A stretch of 64,000 nt of DNA. It comes from Pedobacter frigiditerrae. Its GTDB lineage: Bacteria > Bacteroidota > Bacteroidia > Sphingobacteriales > Sphingobacteriaceae. The notes under the pieces were generated by a model that saw nothing but the letters and a program-made list of their open reading frames with translations, made no database searches and had not been told where the DNA came from. The stretch's first letter is position 1. Each line of letters starts with the position of its first letter. The stretch is from the NCBI RefSeq assembly GCF_004331645.1, contig NZ_SJSK01000001.1:62001-126000 (forward strand), in the 5' to 3' direction. This document shows positions 41,976 through 52,280 of the stretch, in pieces. A program made the translations under genes and the position numbers.

Positions 41976-44801
41976 TTGTATTCATACACAACCTATAGAT
42001 TCTTGAACAATCTTTCGAAACTTAGTTTTAAATTCTTTTTAGCTTGTCTAAGTATCACTATCTTGTATGCTTGTTCTACGCAAAAAGATAATCCTACAAA
42101 CAGGGGTTTACAAAACCTATCTGCTAGGTATAACTACATCTATAACTCAAATGTTTTATTAGATACTTATCAGGATGATCTTTCTCAGACCTACCAGGAT
42201 AAGTTTGATGAGTTTTTGTCAGTTTATATTGCACCTACAACGGCCGATTTTATGACTACAACTGCTCCTGTTGGCAATGTTAAATCTTTAGATGAGATTA
42301 CCCAAAAAGCACAAATGATCATTGCTGAAAAGGGTTTGAGCAATTATGTGGATGAGGCTTATATGCTATTGGCTAAAACCAATTTTTATAAAGGAAGTTA
42401 TTTTACGGCCACAGAATATTTCGATTATACAGCAAAAGCTTACCAAAAGGATAAAAAAGTTTATCTAGCTGCTATGACTTGGAAAGCTAGAAGCTTAATG
42501 CAACTTAACAACTACGAACTTGCAGCTAAAGTTTTAGATACGGTTAAAATCACATTAGATTCTGTAAAAAATGAAAAGGCTGAGCCATTAGCTACTTTAG
42601 CTCAAATGAGCATTTATCAAGGAAAGTATAAAAATGCAATTGGCTATCTTGAGCAAGCCATTAAGGAAACCAATAAAATGGATAGCAGAACTAGGTGGCC
42701 TTATATTTTGGCTCAACTTTACGAACGAGAAAAGGAATACCCTGCAAGTGTGGGATATTATACCAAAGTTGAGAATAGCAATGCCCCCTTTGAAATGTAT
42801 TTTAATGCCAAGCTAAGTAAAATTAGAATATACGATTTACTAAATCATCAATCTTATAATAGAAACCAGGCTTTATTAAAATTATTAAAAGACGACAAAA
42901 ATTTCGATTATACAGACCAGATTTATTACGAGGTAGCTGAAGATTATTTCGGCGACAATAATTTTGCAAAGGCAGAAGAATATTATAAGATATCTGCTAA
43001 AAACAGTACACGTAATCAATATCAAAAAGGCCTATCTTATTTAAGATTAGCAGAGCTTAACTTTAAAAATTTAGGAAATTATGTAAGCGCAAAACTATAT
43101 TATGATAGTGCAGCCACTACTTTACCCAAAACTTACCCTGGTTATGAATCAATTTTAAGAATAAGTCAAAATTTAGAGTACTTAACACAACGTTACCAAT
43201 TAATTGCAGAGCAAGATACTTTGCAAATGATTGCTCGTTTACCGCAACAAGCTCGTGAAAAAAGAATTAATGAGATTTTTGAGCCAAAGGTTATCCCTAA
43301 TGCAAACATAAAGGCAAACAATAGGGAAGTTAAAAACGATGATCCTGATAAAACTCAAAAGAACGGCACTTTCTATTTCAATAATATTTCTGCAGTTAGC
43401 CGAGGTTTTACTGATTTTAAAAAACGCTGGGGAAATAGACCCTTAGAAGACAACTGGCGCCAAAGCATCAAATCATCACAACAGGTTAATCAACAAAACC
43501 AAGCTAATGTAATCGATAATAATCAAGGCGCGGGAAATGGCCAATCTGTTAATGAGGGTATAAGTGTAAAAGTTGCTGCTTACACAGCTAAGCTACCCTT
43601 AACAGCTGACTTGCTACAGAAATCCGATCAACAAATTATTGATGCCTATTTTGAGATTGCCGCCTTCTATCAGCAAGTATTGGGCGATGAAAAAGAAGCG
43701 ATTAAAGTTTATGAAACATTGCTAGCTCGTTACCCACAAAACAACCACTTAGATGCTATTTATTATAGCTTATATTTAGACTACAAAGATACTTATCCCG
43801 CAAAATCAGAAAGCTTTAAAAACTTGGTGTTGGCTAAATTTCCTGGCTCTGTGTATGCTAAAACTATTCTAGACCCCAACTTCTCCGCAAAACAGAATGC
43901 TTTAGATGCCGAAGTAAATAAAGTTTATAATACTGTTTTTGCCGACTACGAGAAAAAAAACTTTACATCTGTAATTAATGCGGTTAACGAAACAAATGCT
44001 CGTTTCCCAGGAAATTCTTTACAGGCACAGTATGATTATTTAAAGGCAATCGCCATTGGCAGAACACAAAATGTAGATAGCTTATTACTAGCTTTTAATA
44101 ACATTTTATTTAAGTACCCAAATGACCAATTGATTAATCCATTAGTTAAAGATCATTTAAAATACATTGATGAAAATATCGCTGTATTTAAGGCACGAAA
44201 AATTGCGCTAATAGATTTTGACCCAACTGAACCTCGATTTATTGCTCAGCAAAACACAGTTGCTGTTCAGAAGCCACAGCCTATTAAAACAGAGCCAGCA
44301 ATTCCTGTTGTGCAACCAGCTATTGTAGAACCTAAGAAAGAAATAATTGCAAATAATCCACCCGTTAACAATCCTGTACAGCAAGCACCAGTTCAAGCAA
44401 ACCCAATTAATGAACCAGCCAAACAAGCTGTAGCAGATAATTTGTTCAGCAAGGCTGAATCGAATATATATTATTATGTAATTGCCGTTAATGATATGAG
44501 TTTAAGCGTAAGTTCATCTCGTTTTGGCGTAGGGCAGTTTAACAGGGGGAATTATTCTGGCACTGGGTTAAAACATCAATTGCAAGAATTACAAGAAGAC
44601 CAACTTATATATGTTGGAAATTTTAATACGCTAAGTGAAGTAAAAACCTATTCTGAAGGCATTACAAGTCAATTAACAAGAATTATGAAAGTTCCTACCA
44701 GTACTTATAAAGGTTTTTATATTACCAAAGAGAACTTCGATAAAATAAAAAACAGAGAAACATTAAATAGATATCTTGAGTTTTTCAAGGTTAATCATTA
44801 A
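41976..44801 (+). CDS. SprE/PorW-like TPR lipoprotein of the type IX secretion/gliding system
   Basis: A 941-residue protein. The leader ends in LYACS, a lipobox. The mature N-terminus reads LQNLSARYNYIYNSNVLLDTYQ, the sequence context seen in SprE/PorW proteins. TPR-type helical repeats run through residues ~90-420 and again ~580-740, a proline/glutamine-rich linker follows (IPVVQPAIVEPKKE), and the last ~110 residues form a small separate domain. SprE/PorW is an outer-membrane lipoprotein needed for T9SS in relatives. No ATG exists before the lipobox, so the start is TTG at 41976 or 42003. PBP1A starts 5 bases downstream. Confidence 0.75.
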   Translation: MYSYTTYRFLNNLSKLSFKFFLACLSITILYACSTQKDNPTNRGLQNLSARYNYIYNSNVLLDTYQDDLSQTYQDKFDEFLSVYIAPTTADFMTTTAPVGNVKSLDEITQKAQMIIAEKGLSNYVDEAYMLLAKTNFYKGSYFTATEYFDYTAKAYQKDKKVYLAAMTWKARSLMQLNNYELAAKVLDTVKITLDSVKNEKAEPLATLAQMSIYQGKYKNAIGYLEQAIKETNKMDSRTRWPYILAQLYEREKEYPASVGYYTKVENSNAPFEMYFNAKLSKIRIYDLLNHQSYNRNQALLKLLKDDKNFDYTDQIYYEVAEDYFGDNNFAKAEEYYKISAKNSTRNQYQKGLSYLRLAELNFKNLGNYVSAKLYYDSAATTLPKTYPGYESILRISQNLEYLTQRYQLIAEQDTLQMIARLPQQAREKRINEIFEPKVIPNANIKANNREVKNDDPDKTQKNGTFYFNNISAVSRGFTDFKKRWGNRPLEDNWRQSIKSSQQVNQQNQANVIDNNQGAGNGQSVNEGISVKVAAYTAKLPLTADLLQKSDQQIIDAYFEIAAFYQQVLGDEKEAIKVYETLLARYPQNNHLDAIYYSLYLDYKDTYPAKSESFKNLVLAKFPGSVYAKTILDPNFSAKQNALDAEVNKVYNTVFADYEKKNFTSVINAVNETNARFPGNSLQAQYDYLKAIAIGRTQNVDSLLLAFNNILFKYPNDQLINPLVKDHLKYIDENIAVFKARKIALIDFDPTEPRFIAQQNTVAVQKPQPIKTEPAIPVVQPAIVEPKKEIIANNPPVNNPVQQAPVQANPINEPAKQAVADNLFSKAESNIYYYVIAVNDMSLSVSSSRFGVGQFNRGNYSGTGLKHQLQELQEDQLIYVGNFNTLSEVKTYSEGITSQLTRIMKVPTSTYKGFYITKENFDKIKNRETLNRYLEFFKVNH

Positions 44802-44806
44802 GAGAA

Positions 44807-47032
44807 ATGCGTAAATCACCTCTATCACCAGAAGATATAAAGAAATATAACCGTAGGCTTTGGAAATTGCTCATCGGTGGAATGGTATTTTTTGCTCTAT
44901 TTATTGTTTTAATAGGCTTTGGCCTTTTTGGCGATATTCCATCCTTCAGAGCTATTGAACATCCAAAAAGCAATGAGGCAACCGAGATTATTTCAGAAGA
45001 TGGAAAAGTTTTAGGAACCTATTTTGTTAAAAATCGTTCTAATGTAAATTACAGCCAAATCTCTCCTAACGTTATTAATGCGTTGATTGCAACAGAAGAT
45101 GTACGTTTCCTTTCACATTCAGGAATAGATTTTAAAAGAACATTTACCATTTTTGCTTATATCTTAATTGGCAAAAAACAAGGTGGAAGTACAATTACAC
45201 AGCAATTAGCTTTAAACTTATTCTCTGATGAAGGTAGGCAAAAGAACTATTTAAAGAGGGTAATCCAAAAGTTTCAAGAGTGGGTAATTGCAGTAAAACT
45301 GGAAAGAAACTATACTAAGGAAGAAATCATCACCATGTATTTAAATACGGTTGATTTTGGAAATCAGGCATACGGAATTAAGTCGGCTGCAAGAGTTTAC
45401 TTTAATACCACCCCAGATAAATTAACTGTTCCTCAAGCTGCTGTTTTAGTTGCCATACAAAAAGGTGTAACAAGATATTCGCCCACTAGAAATCCAGCAA
45501 GAGCCTTGGCAAGACGTAATACCGTGATGGCATTAATGGTTAAAGCCGATTTATTAACACAAGCAGATTTCGATGCTGTAAAAGACAAACCTTTAGACCT
45601 ACACTTTAATGCAGCTACAACTAACGAAGGAATTGCACCTTATTTTAGGTCTGTTTTAAAATCTGAAGTAAAAAAGATATTAGAAGAACGATCTATAACT
45701 AAAAATGGTATTCCTTATGACCTAGATAGAGATGGATTGAAAATCACAACCACTATCAATTATGACATGCAAGTTTATGCAGAAGAAGCCCAGAAAGAAT
45801 ACATGAAGATTCTTCAAGCACAATTTGCAAGAAGTTGGAAAGGCCGTAATCCATTCAAAGGAATGGAAATGCAGATTGAGCAGGGTGTAAAACGTTCTGA
45901 TCGCTACAAAGCTTTAAAACTGGAGGGAAAATCTGATGAAGAAATCAAAGAAGATTTTAATACAAAAAGTATGCTTTCCATTTTTACTTGGAAAGGAAAT
46001 ATAGACACGTTGATGAAACCCATCGACTCTGTTAAATATTATAAGTTGTTATTGCGCAATGCGATGATGGCTATGGATCCAAAAACAGGCTACATTAAAG
46101 CCTGGGTTGGCGGCATAAATTTTGAACATTTTAAATACGACCAAGTAAAAATGGGCACCCGTCAGGTGGGTTCAACCGCTAAACCTTTTACCTATACTGT
46201 AGCAGTGGAAAATGGAATATCTCCTTGTCTAACTGTCCCTAACGTACCAGTTACCATTTCCAATCCTGGCAGTGAAGATTGGACACCGCGTTCTTCTGGA
46301 ACTTTACCAGGCTCTATTACCTTACAAAAAGCATTGGCTTATTCTCAAAATTACATTGCCGCTTACTTGATGCAACAGGTTGGTGCCGACGCTGTGGCTA
46401 TTCAAATTAAAAAGATGGGTATCACGTCAGATGTGCCCGTTGTCCCATCAATTTGTTTAGGCTCTTTTGATGCTTCAATTTATGATATGGTTGGTGCTTA
46501 TGGCGTTTTTGCCAATAGAGGAGCATGGACACAACCTACCTATATTCTAAAAATAGAAGATAAAAATGGTGTGGTTTTATATGACAGTAAACCTGTTATC
46601 AAAGTTGTCATGAACGAAGAAGTTGCTTATGTAATGACCAGAATGCTAAAAGGTGTAATTACTGGAGGTACAGGCTCTAGGTTAAGCTATAAATATGGTG
46701 TAAATGCACCAACCGGCGGAAAAACTGGAACAACGCAAAACAACTCTGATGGTTGGTTTATGGCAATTACACCAGATTTAGTTGCAGGAGTTTGGACCGG
46801 TTGCGAAGACAGAGCGTTTCATTTTACAAGTACAAGAGATGGAGAAGGGGCTAATTCTGCCCTACCTATTTATGCTGGCTTTATGAAGCGAGTTTATGCA
46901 AATCCAAGCTTAAAAATAAGTAAAGCCGATTTCGAACCACCGAAAAGTGGTGTATCTATTGTTTACGATTGTAATCAATACCTTCAACAAGAACAAGGAA
47001 CAACAGAACTTGACAAAAAATTAGGTTTTTAA
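44807..47032 (+). CDS. Class A penicillin-binding protein (PBP1A type)
   Basis: A 741-residue bifunctional peptidoglycan synthase. A cytoplasmic tail and one membrane helix (residues 21-42) are followed by a GT51 glycosyltransferase with catalytic E97 in ATEDVRFLSHSG and the GGSTITQQLALNLF motif. The transpeptidase has S456 in GSTAKPF (SxxK), SQN at 513-515 and KTGT at 639. It polymerises glycan and cross-links peptides in the periplasm. It follows the SprE-like gene by 5 bases, so the two are co-transcribed. Confidence 0.95.
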   Translation: MRKSPLSPEDIKKYNRRLWKLLIGGMVFFALFIVLIGFGLFGDIPSFRAIEHPKSNEATEIISEDGKVLGTYFVKNRSNVNYSQISPNVINALIATEDVRFLSHSGIDFKRTFTIFAYILIGKKQGGSTITQQLALNLFSDEGRQKNYLKRVIQKFQEWVIAVKLERNYTKEEIITMYLNTVDFGNQAYGIKSAARVYFNTTPDKLTVPQAAVLVAIQKGVTRYSPTRNPARALARRNTVMALMVKADLLTQADFDAVKDKPLDLHFNAATTNEGIAPYFRSVLKSEVKKILEERSITKNGIPYDLDRDGLKITTTINYDMQVYAEEAQKEYMKILQAQFARSWKGRNPFKGMEMQIEQGVKRSDRYKALKLEGKSDEEIKEDFNTKSMLSIFTWKGNIDTLMKPIDSVKYYKLLLRNAMMAMDPKTGYIKAWVGGINFEHFKYDQVKMGTRQVGSTAKPFTYTVAVENGISPCLTVPNVPVTISNPGSEDWTPRSSGTLPGSITLQKALAYSQNYIAAYLMQQVGADAVAIQIKKMGITSDVPVVPSICLGSFDASIYDMVGAYGVFANRGAWTQPTYILKIEDKNGVVLYDSKPVIKVVMNEEVAYVMTRMLKGVITGGTGSRLSYKYGVNAPTGGKTGTTQNNSDGWFMAITPDLVAGVWTGCEDRAFHFTSTRDGEGANSALPIYAGFMKRVYANPSLKISKADFEPPKSGVSIVYDCNQYLQQEQGTTELDKKLGF

Positions 47033-47069
47033 CCGTATCTATCCTAAAGGGAACCCCACATTTTTTCAA

Positions 47070-47077
47070 TAGATTTG
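47070..47077 (+). promoter_or_regulatory. -7 promoter box for uvrC
   Basis: TAGATTTG, full match. Its last base is nine bases before the ATG at 47086, so the leader would be only a few bases. Confidence 0.5.
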
Positions 47078-47085
47078 TAGTCTAA

Positions 47086-48882
47086 ATGAGCAGTTTCGAT
47101 TATAAAAAGGCCTTAGCCGACATTCCGCACAAACCTGGTGTTTATCAGTACTTTGATACGGATGATTTGCTTATTTATATAGGCAAGGCTAAAGATTTAC
47201 GAAACAGAGTAGGTTCTTATTTCAATCAAGACAACCAGTTTAACGGAAAAACGCGTGTACTGGTTTCTAAAATTAGAAGAATAAGTTTTACCATAGTTGA
47301 TACAGAGATTGATGCCTGGCTACTGGAAAATAGCCTGATTAAAAAACACCAGCCTCGCTACAACATCATGTTGAAAGATGATAAAACTTATCCATGGATT
47401 ATCATTAAAAAAGAACAGTTCCCACGTATTTATTGGACTAGGAAGTATGTTAAGGATGGTTCAACTTATTTTGGCCCTTATGCTTCTGTAGGAATGATGC
47501 ACACCATCTTAGACTTAATAAAGGAGACTTATACTTTAAGAACTTGCAACCTTCCATTAACTCCTCAAAATATAAATGATGGCAAGTTTAAAGTTTGCCT
47601 AGAATATCAAATTGGTAATTGCAAAGGTCCTTGCCAAAATTATCAAACAAAAGAAGATTACGATCAAAACATTGATGAGATAAAAGACATTCTGAATGGT
47701 AAGATTGGGAATGTAATCCGTAGCGTTAATCAAGTTATAAAAACTGCATCCGAAGATTTAAACTTTGAATTAGCTCATTCCTATCAACGAAAGTTAGGTG
47801 TTTTAGAAAAGTATCAAAGTAAATCTACAGTTGTAAATAGTGCCATCACCAATATTGATGTGGTAAGCATTGCATCTGATGAGCGATATGCTTTTGTGAA
47901 TTACCTAAAAGTGATGAATGGAAGCATTATTCAGACCCAAACCATTGAAATTAAAAAGCGCTTGGATGAAACTGACGAAGAGCTTTTAACCATCGCTATC
48001 ACTGAATTTAGGACTAAATTTAAAAGCACCTCAAAAGAAATTGTTGTTCCATTTCCAATTTCATTGGTTGATGAGAACATAAAATTGATTGTTCCAAAGC
48101 TTGGAGAGAAAAAGAAGCTTTTAGAACTCTCTCAAAAGAATGTCTTATTCTTTAAAAAGGAGAAATTAAATCAATATGAAAAGCTAAATCCTGATTTAAG
48201 AACCGATCGTATTCTAAGTCAGATGCAAAAAGATCTGAGACTAACTCAATTACCTCAACACATAGAATGTTTTGACAACTCTAACTTTCAAGGCAAATAC
48301 CCAGTATCTGCAATTGTAGTATTTAAGGATGCTAAACCAAGCAAAAAAGACTACCGCCACTTTAACGTAAAAACCGTTGAAGGCCCAAACGATTTTGCTA
48401 CAATGGAAGAAGCGGTATATAGGCGATATAAACGAATGTTGGAAGAAGAAGGTACATTGCCTCAATTGATTATAATTGACGGTGGTAAAGGCCAATTATC
48501 ATCAGCAGTAAGCAGTTTGAAGAAATTAGGTATTGACAAGAAAGTAACAGTAATCGGCATTGCCAAAAGATTAGAAGAATTGTATTATCCAGGCGATAGT
48601 TTCCCTTTATATTTAGATAAAAAATCGGAGACCTTAAAAGTTATCCAGCAATTGCGTGATGAGGCGCATCGTTTCGGAATTACATTTCACAGAAAGAAAA
48701 GAGATCAAGGCACACTTAAAACAGAATTAGAAATCATACCTGGCATTGGAAAAACTACGGCCGATAAGCTTTTAGTTAAATTTAAGTCTGTTAAAAGAAT
48801 TAAAGAAGCCAAAGAAGAAGAGTTGGCTCAAGTTCTAAATAAAAAACAAATCGTCGCTTTAAACGACTATTTCAAGGCATAA
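47086..48882 (+). CDS. uvrC: UvrABC excinuclease subunit C
   Basis: The 598-residue nuclease of nucleotide excision repair. Order of domains: GIY-YIG (residues 15-95: KPGVYQYFDTDDLLIYIGKAKDLRNRVGSYF) for the 3' cut, a cysteine patch (CLEYQIGNCKGPC), the UVR motif, the RNase H-like domain for the 5' cut (IECFDNSNFQGKYPVSAIVVF and LIIIDGGKGQL), and a C-terminal helix-hairpin-helix (LEIIPGIGKTTADKLLVKF). The length is normal. It has its own promoter and is convergent with gldN. Confidence 0.97.
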   Translation: MSSFDYKKALADIPHKPGVYQYFDTDDLLIYIGKAKDLRNRVGSYFNQDNQFNGKTRVLVSKIRRISFTIVDTEIDAWLLENSLIKKHQPRYNIMLKDDKTYPWIIIKKEQFPRIYWTRKYVKDGSTYFGPYASVGMMHTILDLIKETYTLRTCNLPLTPQNINDGKFKVCLEYQIGNCKGPCQNYQTKEDYDQNIDEIKDILNGKIGNVIRSVNQVIKTASEDLNFELAHSYQRKLGVLEKYQSKSTVVNSAITNIDVVSIASDERYAFVNYLKVMNGSIIQTQTIEIKKRLDETDEELLTIAITEFRTKFKSTSKEIVVPFPISLVDENIKLIVPKLGEKKKLLELSQKNVLFFKKEKLNQYEKLNPDLRTDRILSQMQKDLRLTQLPQHIECFDNSNFQGKYPVSAIVVFKDAKPSKKDYRHFNVKTVEGPNDFATMEEAVYRRYKRMLEEEGTLPQLIIIDGGKGQLSSAVSSLKKLGIDKKVTVIGIAKRLEELYYPGDSFPLYLDKKSETLKVIQQLRDEAHRFGITFHRKKRDQGTLKTELEIIPGIGKTTADKLLVKFKSVKRIKEAKEEELAQVLNKKQIVALNDYFKA

Positions 48883-48909
48883 AAAAACCCAATGTTTTCA
48901 CATTGGGTT
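48881..48909 (-). terminator. Terminator of the gldKLMN operon
   Basis: Stem AACCCAATG / CATTGGGTT (9 bp) with loop TTTTCA; on the minus strand it is followed by seven T. Possibly also serves uvrC. Confidence 0.75.
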
Positions 48910-48927
48910 AACAAACCTCTTTAATAA

Positions 48928-49851
48928 CTAGTATTCCCAAAGACCTTGCTCAAAATCAGCAATGTATTTTTTCCAACGCTCTGATTCCAGCAACTGATCT
49001 TTTGAGTTTGCCAAGTAGTCTTTAAATCTTTCATCAGCTGTATTAGAAACCTTAGTGATATTGCTGAAAAACAATCTTCTTACAAAAACATCATCAAAGT
49101 TAATTCCAGAGTTGTCATTGTTATTGTTTGCAACTTTAGTTTTTACCAAAATATGCCTTAGATCATCAAAATATAACCAGCCAACTGCAGGAGTTCCTAA
49201 AGTATCAACTTTTGGTTTTCCAGATACAGGATCTATTACTGGATTACCATTGTTATCTTGCGGGAAACTCAGTTGCATAATAACTGGGGCAACACCAACA
49301 ATACGTGGTTCAAAGATCCCTCTTCTTATATCTAAAATCCAATCTTCCTTAATTCTTAAAGCGATAAAACGCGATTTAAAAAATTCGTTATCTGCTCTGT
49401 TCACTTCATTTGTAGCTGGATTAACACCTAAAAATGCACTATCAACAGCAGAATTAGAATTCGTTTTTGCAGCAGCATCTTTTTTCTGGCTAATTGGATC
49501 ACCTTGGAAATCTTCATCATTAGGTGAATATAAATCCAGTTCCCCATCGTTAAGTGCCTTATAGATAACGCCTATTAAATTTACTTTTGGAGATGACATA
49601 ATTTCGTTTCCGCGATCACGAAGATCAATTTCACGCCAAACCCTCTTTGTAAAGTAAACATCTTCCTTATTAACCACAGAATAAGGCACAACTGTATCTG
49701 CTACATTCTCTTCTCTAAAGATAAAACCATCTTTTTTTGGAAGTTTTTTCTTTGGAACAACTGTATTACCTACTGGTGGATTACCAGGAGTTTGAGCAAA
49801 GGCAAAAACCGTAGCTAAAACAAATATGGAAAGAAAGAGTATTTTTTTCAT
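48928..49851 (-). CDS. gldN: Gliding motility / T9SS protein GldN
   Basis: A 307-residue exported protein (signal peptide ending VFAFAQ). The conserved GldN core is seen in KRVWREIDLRDRGNEIMSSP, IYKALNDGELDLYSP, RIKEDWILDIRRGIFEPRIVGVAPV and GWLYFDDLRHILVK. GldN and GldK form the periplasmic ring of the type IX secretion system below the outer membrane. It is the last gene of gldK-L-M-N and lies 6 bases after gldM. Confidence 0.97.
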   Translation of the reverse strand: MKKILFLSIFVLATVFAFAQTPGNPPVGNTVVPKKKLPKKDGFIFREENVADTVVPYSVVNKEDVYFTKRVWREIDLRDRGNEIMSSPKVNLIGVIYKALNDGELDLYSPNDEDFQGDPISQKKDAAAKTNSNSAVDSAFLGVNPATNEVNRADNEFFKSRFIALRIKEDWILDIRRGIFEPRIVGVAPVIMQLSFPQDNNGNPVIDPVSGKPKVDTLGTPAVGWLYFDDLRHILVKTKVANNNNDNSGINFDDVFVRRLFFSNITKVSNTADERFKDYLANSKDQLLESERWKKYIADFEQGLWEY

Positions 49852-49857
49852 GGTATC

Positions 49858-51393
49858 TTAATTTACGACAAATGACATCGAGTTCAATGTCGGCGTACGT
49901 CCATCCGGCATTTGAGCTTGTACATTATCAATTATTATTCTAGAGTTAAAAGGTAAGTTAGCCATTGCTGCTTTTGCTGCACCACTAAATGTATCACCAG
50001 TACAATAGATAGTTTGAGGTTCTTGCCTAGGTTTAATAATTACCAAAGTGAACTTAGTAACCCTAACTTTTACATCAAATTCAAAATTATCAATAGTTGC
50101 GTTAATTGTTTCAGATGGGACCCTACTTCCTGAAATAATACCTCCAGTTTTACCTGAGATCCTAGCCATTGGATTGGGAATTGGTTTTACTCTAAAAGCA
50201 TTACTACCTAAGCCTAATGATTTTCCATCTACAGTTCCCGACACATTAATAGTAACTTGTTGTCCAACCATACTGCCCGGAACATTCACTATAAATTTAC
50301 CAGCACCTCCAGACATAGAACCGCCTGAAATACTTGCTTTAATACTTTCTAAAGAAAAACCTGGAGCAGATACCGAAAATGGATTTGGAATACCTGCGTA
50401 AATAACGTTAAGGTTAGTAGATGATACAGTTGCTGAAGGTTTAGCTACTTGATATGTGATTGGTTCGGTATCATAAGTTTTAATTTCTCCATCTGCTTGT
50501 TTAACTCGAATTGTACCTTTCCAAGTAAATGAACCAACACTTCCAGTACCACCAGTATATGTTCCTACCCCATCCTTTACAGCTAGAGAACTTCCCCCAA
50601 CTGTAATACTTGGGTTAGATTTAGAATCACTAGCAGTTAAGAATACTTCCGCTTTATAAGGCTGACCTTGAATTACATAGCTACTAGAAGGAACAGCGAC
50701 TGCTTTAAATTTATCTAAAGTCATTTGAGTCGGATTTAACTCACCAAAGATTTTTTTAACAACTTCGGCTTCTGCATTTTGCAAATCAGCTTGAATTTTA
50801 GTTAAAATAGTATTGGCAGCTGTTAGTGGTGTTCCCTCACCAAAGTTAATATCTTCCCAATTGCTTTTTCCACTCACAGCTTTTTTAGGATCTAATGCTT
50901 CTAATGAGAATGAAACATTTCCTCTATCTTTTGGATCAAGCAAGGCAATTAATTTAGCTCTTGTTTCATTAATTTTAGCTTTTAGCTTTTCTCCTTCTTT
51001 TTGATTAATCATGATTTGTTGAGCAATATCCATATTATCTCTCAACATTAAGTCGCCGGTTTCAGGGTTTATCCCCTCTCCTTTGTCCAAAAACTCATCT
51101 TTTAATCTCTGAATATTCTTATTCAATTCATCAGCATAACTTTTAGCCTTTTGTGCCTTATCCCAAAGAGGTTGTGCACGTTCAGGCTTATTTTTTAGTT
51201 CCGTATCCCGGAATGAGTTAAAAAGCTGATCTAAGCTAGAGCTTACATTAGTTTTAGAAGCATCTAAACTATCATTAATATTCTTAAAAGCATTTAAGAT
51301 TGTATCTGAAACGTTTAAGGCAAGCATAGCTAATAATACCAGATACATGATATTGATCATCTTCTGCCTTGTCGTTTCTTTTCCTCCAGCCAT
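49858..51393 (-). CDS. gldM: Gliding motility / T9SS motor protein GldM
   Basis: A 511-residue protein with one N-terminal membrane helix (MINIMYLVLLAMLALNVSD) and a long periplasmic part of four successive beta-rich domains. The first is helical (residues ~30-220). GldM pairs with GldL to make the proton-driven motor that powers T9SS and gliding, its periplasmic part reaching the GldKN ring. It starts with AGGKETTRQKMINIMY, the standard GldM opening. Normal length. Confidence 0.97.
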   Translation of the reverse strand: MAGGKETTRQKMINIMYLVLLAMLALNVSDTILNAFKNINDSLDASKTNVSSSLDQLFNSFRDTELKNKPERAQPLWDKAQKAKSYADELNKNIQRLKDEFLDKGEGINPETGDLMLRDNMDIAQQIMINQKEGEKLKAKINETRAKLIALLDPKDRGNVSFSLEALDPKKAVSGKSNWEDINFGEGTPLTAANTILTKIQADLQNAEAEVVKKIFGELNPTQMTLDKFKAVAVPSSSYVIQGQPYKAEVFLTASDSKSNPSITVGGSSLAVKDGVGTYTGGTGSVGSFTWKGTIRVKQADGEIKTYDTEPITYQVAKPSATVSSTNLNVIYAGIPNPFSVSAPGFSLESIKASISGGSMSGGAGKFIVNVPGSMVGQQVTINVSGTVDGKSLGLGSNAFRVKPIPNPMARISGKTGGIISGSRVPSETINATIDNFEFDVKVRVTKFTLVIIKPRQEPQTIYCTGDTFSGAAKAAMANLPFNSRIIIDNVQAQMPDGRTPTLNSMSFVVN

Positions 51394-51437
51394 GTTTAAT
51401 TAATTTTGCGTTTACGATTAATATAATTTGAAATTAA

Positions 51438-52241
51438 TTAAATACGAGGTTGGTTCATGGCGGTTAACATATTGCCATAAATTGCGTTTAAAGACGCTAA
51501 ATTCTTAGCCAATTTACCAACTTCTTCCTTGAACTGTTTCGAATCTTCCATAGATTCGTTAAAGTTGCCCATGGTTAAAGCAAGGTTTTGATAGAACTTA
51601 TTCATCGATTTTAAGTGAGCGCTAGAATCTTGTAGTTCTAATTCATACACAGCATTTAAAGCAGATAGGTTTTTAGCTAGATTATTTACCTGATCATGGT
51701 AAGCTTTAGAGTCTACATTACTTTCACCCATCTCCACTAATTGAGCAGTTGCTTTACCAAAAGCAGAACTCAAATCATCAAAACTTGCCGAAGCAGTTTT
51801 TACTTTTCCAGTAAATTCATTTGTTGCAACAGCAGCATCAGTTACATTAGAAATGGTAGCCACTTTATCTCCGAAAGTACGTAATCCAGTACCTAAGCTT
51901 TCTATCAATTCAGGCCCAATTTTCGCATCTGAAAGCATTTTATCCAATGCTCCAGTTGAAGAAAAACCTGAAGAAGCAACTTGTTGTTGCTTAACAACTT
52001 TATTGGCTTCTACGCCGTCTCCCAATTCTGGATATACTTTTTCCCAAGGCAACTCTGGTTCTGGCGGAAAAAATCCTGTTAAAAAGAATAATATTGCTTC
52101 AACCCCTAATCCAATACCAATGAACCAGTTAGCTAATGGACCACCCAAGTGAAGAATTTTTGCTAAAGCTCCAATAATTACGATACTCGCACCCCATGAA
52201 ATTGCTACGTGTAACCAGCCTGGTTGTTTTTTTGCCGCCAT
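51438..52241 (-). CDS. gldL: Gliding motility / T9SS motor protein GldL
   Basis: A 267-residue inner-membrane protein with two N-terminal helices (WLHVAISWGASIVIIGALAKIL and NWFIGIGLGVEAILFFLTGFF), then the conserved FPPEPELPWEKVYPEL and a cytoplasmic helical tail with repeated segments (LVEMGESNVDSKAYHDQVNNLAKNLSALNAVYE and, later, FKEEVGKLAKNLASLNAIYG). A glutamate in the second helix (VEAIL) is the expected proton-path residue. It forms the motor with GldM. Confidence 0.97.
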   Translation of the reverse strand: MAAKKQPGWLHVAISWGASIVIIGALAKILHLGGPLANWFIGIGLGVEAILFFLTGFFPPEPELPWEKVYPELGDGVEANKVVKQQQVASSGFSSTGALDKMLSDAKIGPELIESLGTGLRTFGDKVATISNVTDAAVATNEFTGKVKTASASFDDLSSAFGKATAQLVEMGESNVDSKAYHDQVNNLAKNLSALNAVYELELQDSSAHLKSMNKFYQNLALTMGNFNESMEDSKQFKEEVGKLAKNLASLNAIYGNMLTAMNQPRI

Positions 52242-52280
52242 AATCTTTTAAAAGTTTGTTTTATTTTTTTGAGTTGAATT

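Noticed and set aside
47086..48882. The GIY-YIG domain of uvrC as part of the proposed mobile GIY-YIG system
   Set aside because: It is the N-terminal domain of a complete housekeeping UvrC and is not flanked by repeats.
49055..49564. A 169-residue frame antisense to gldN
   Set aside because: gldN is unmistakable on the other strand; this is a long shadow frame.
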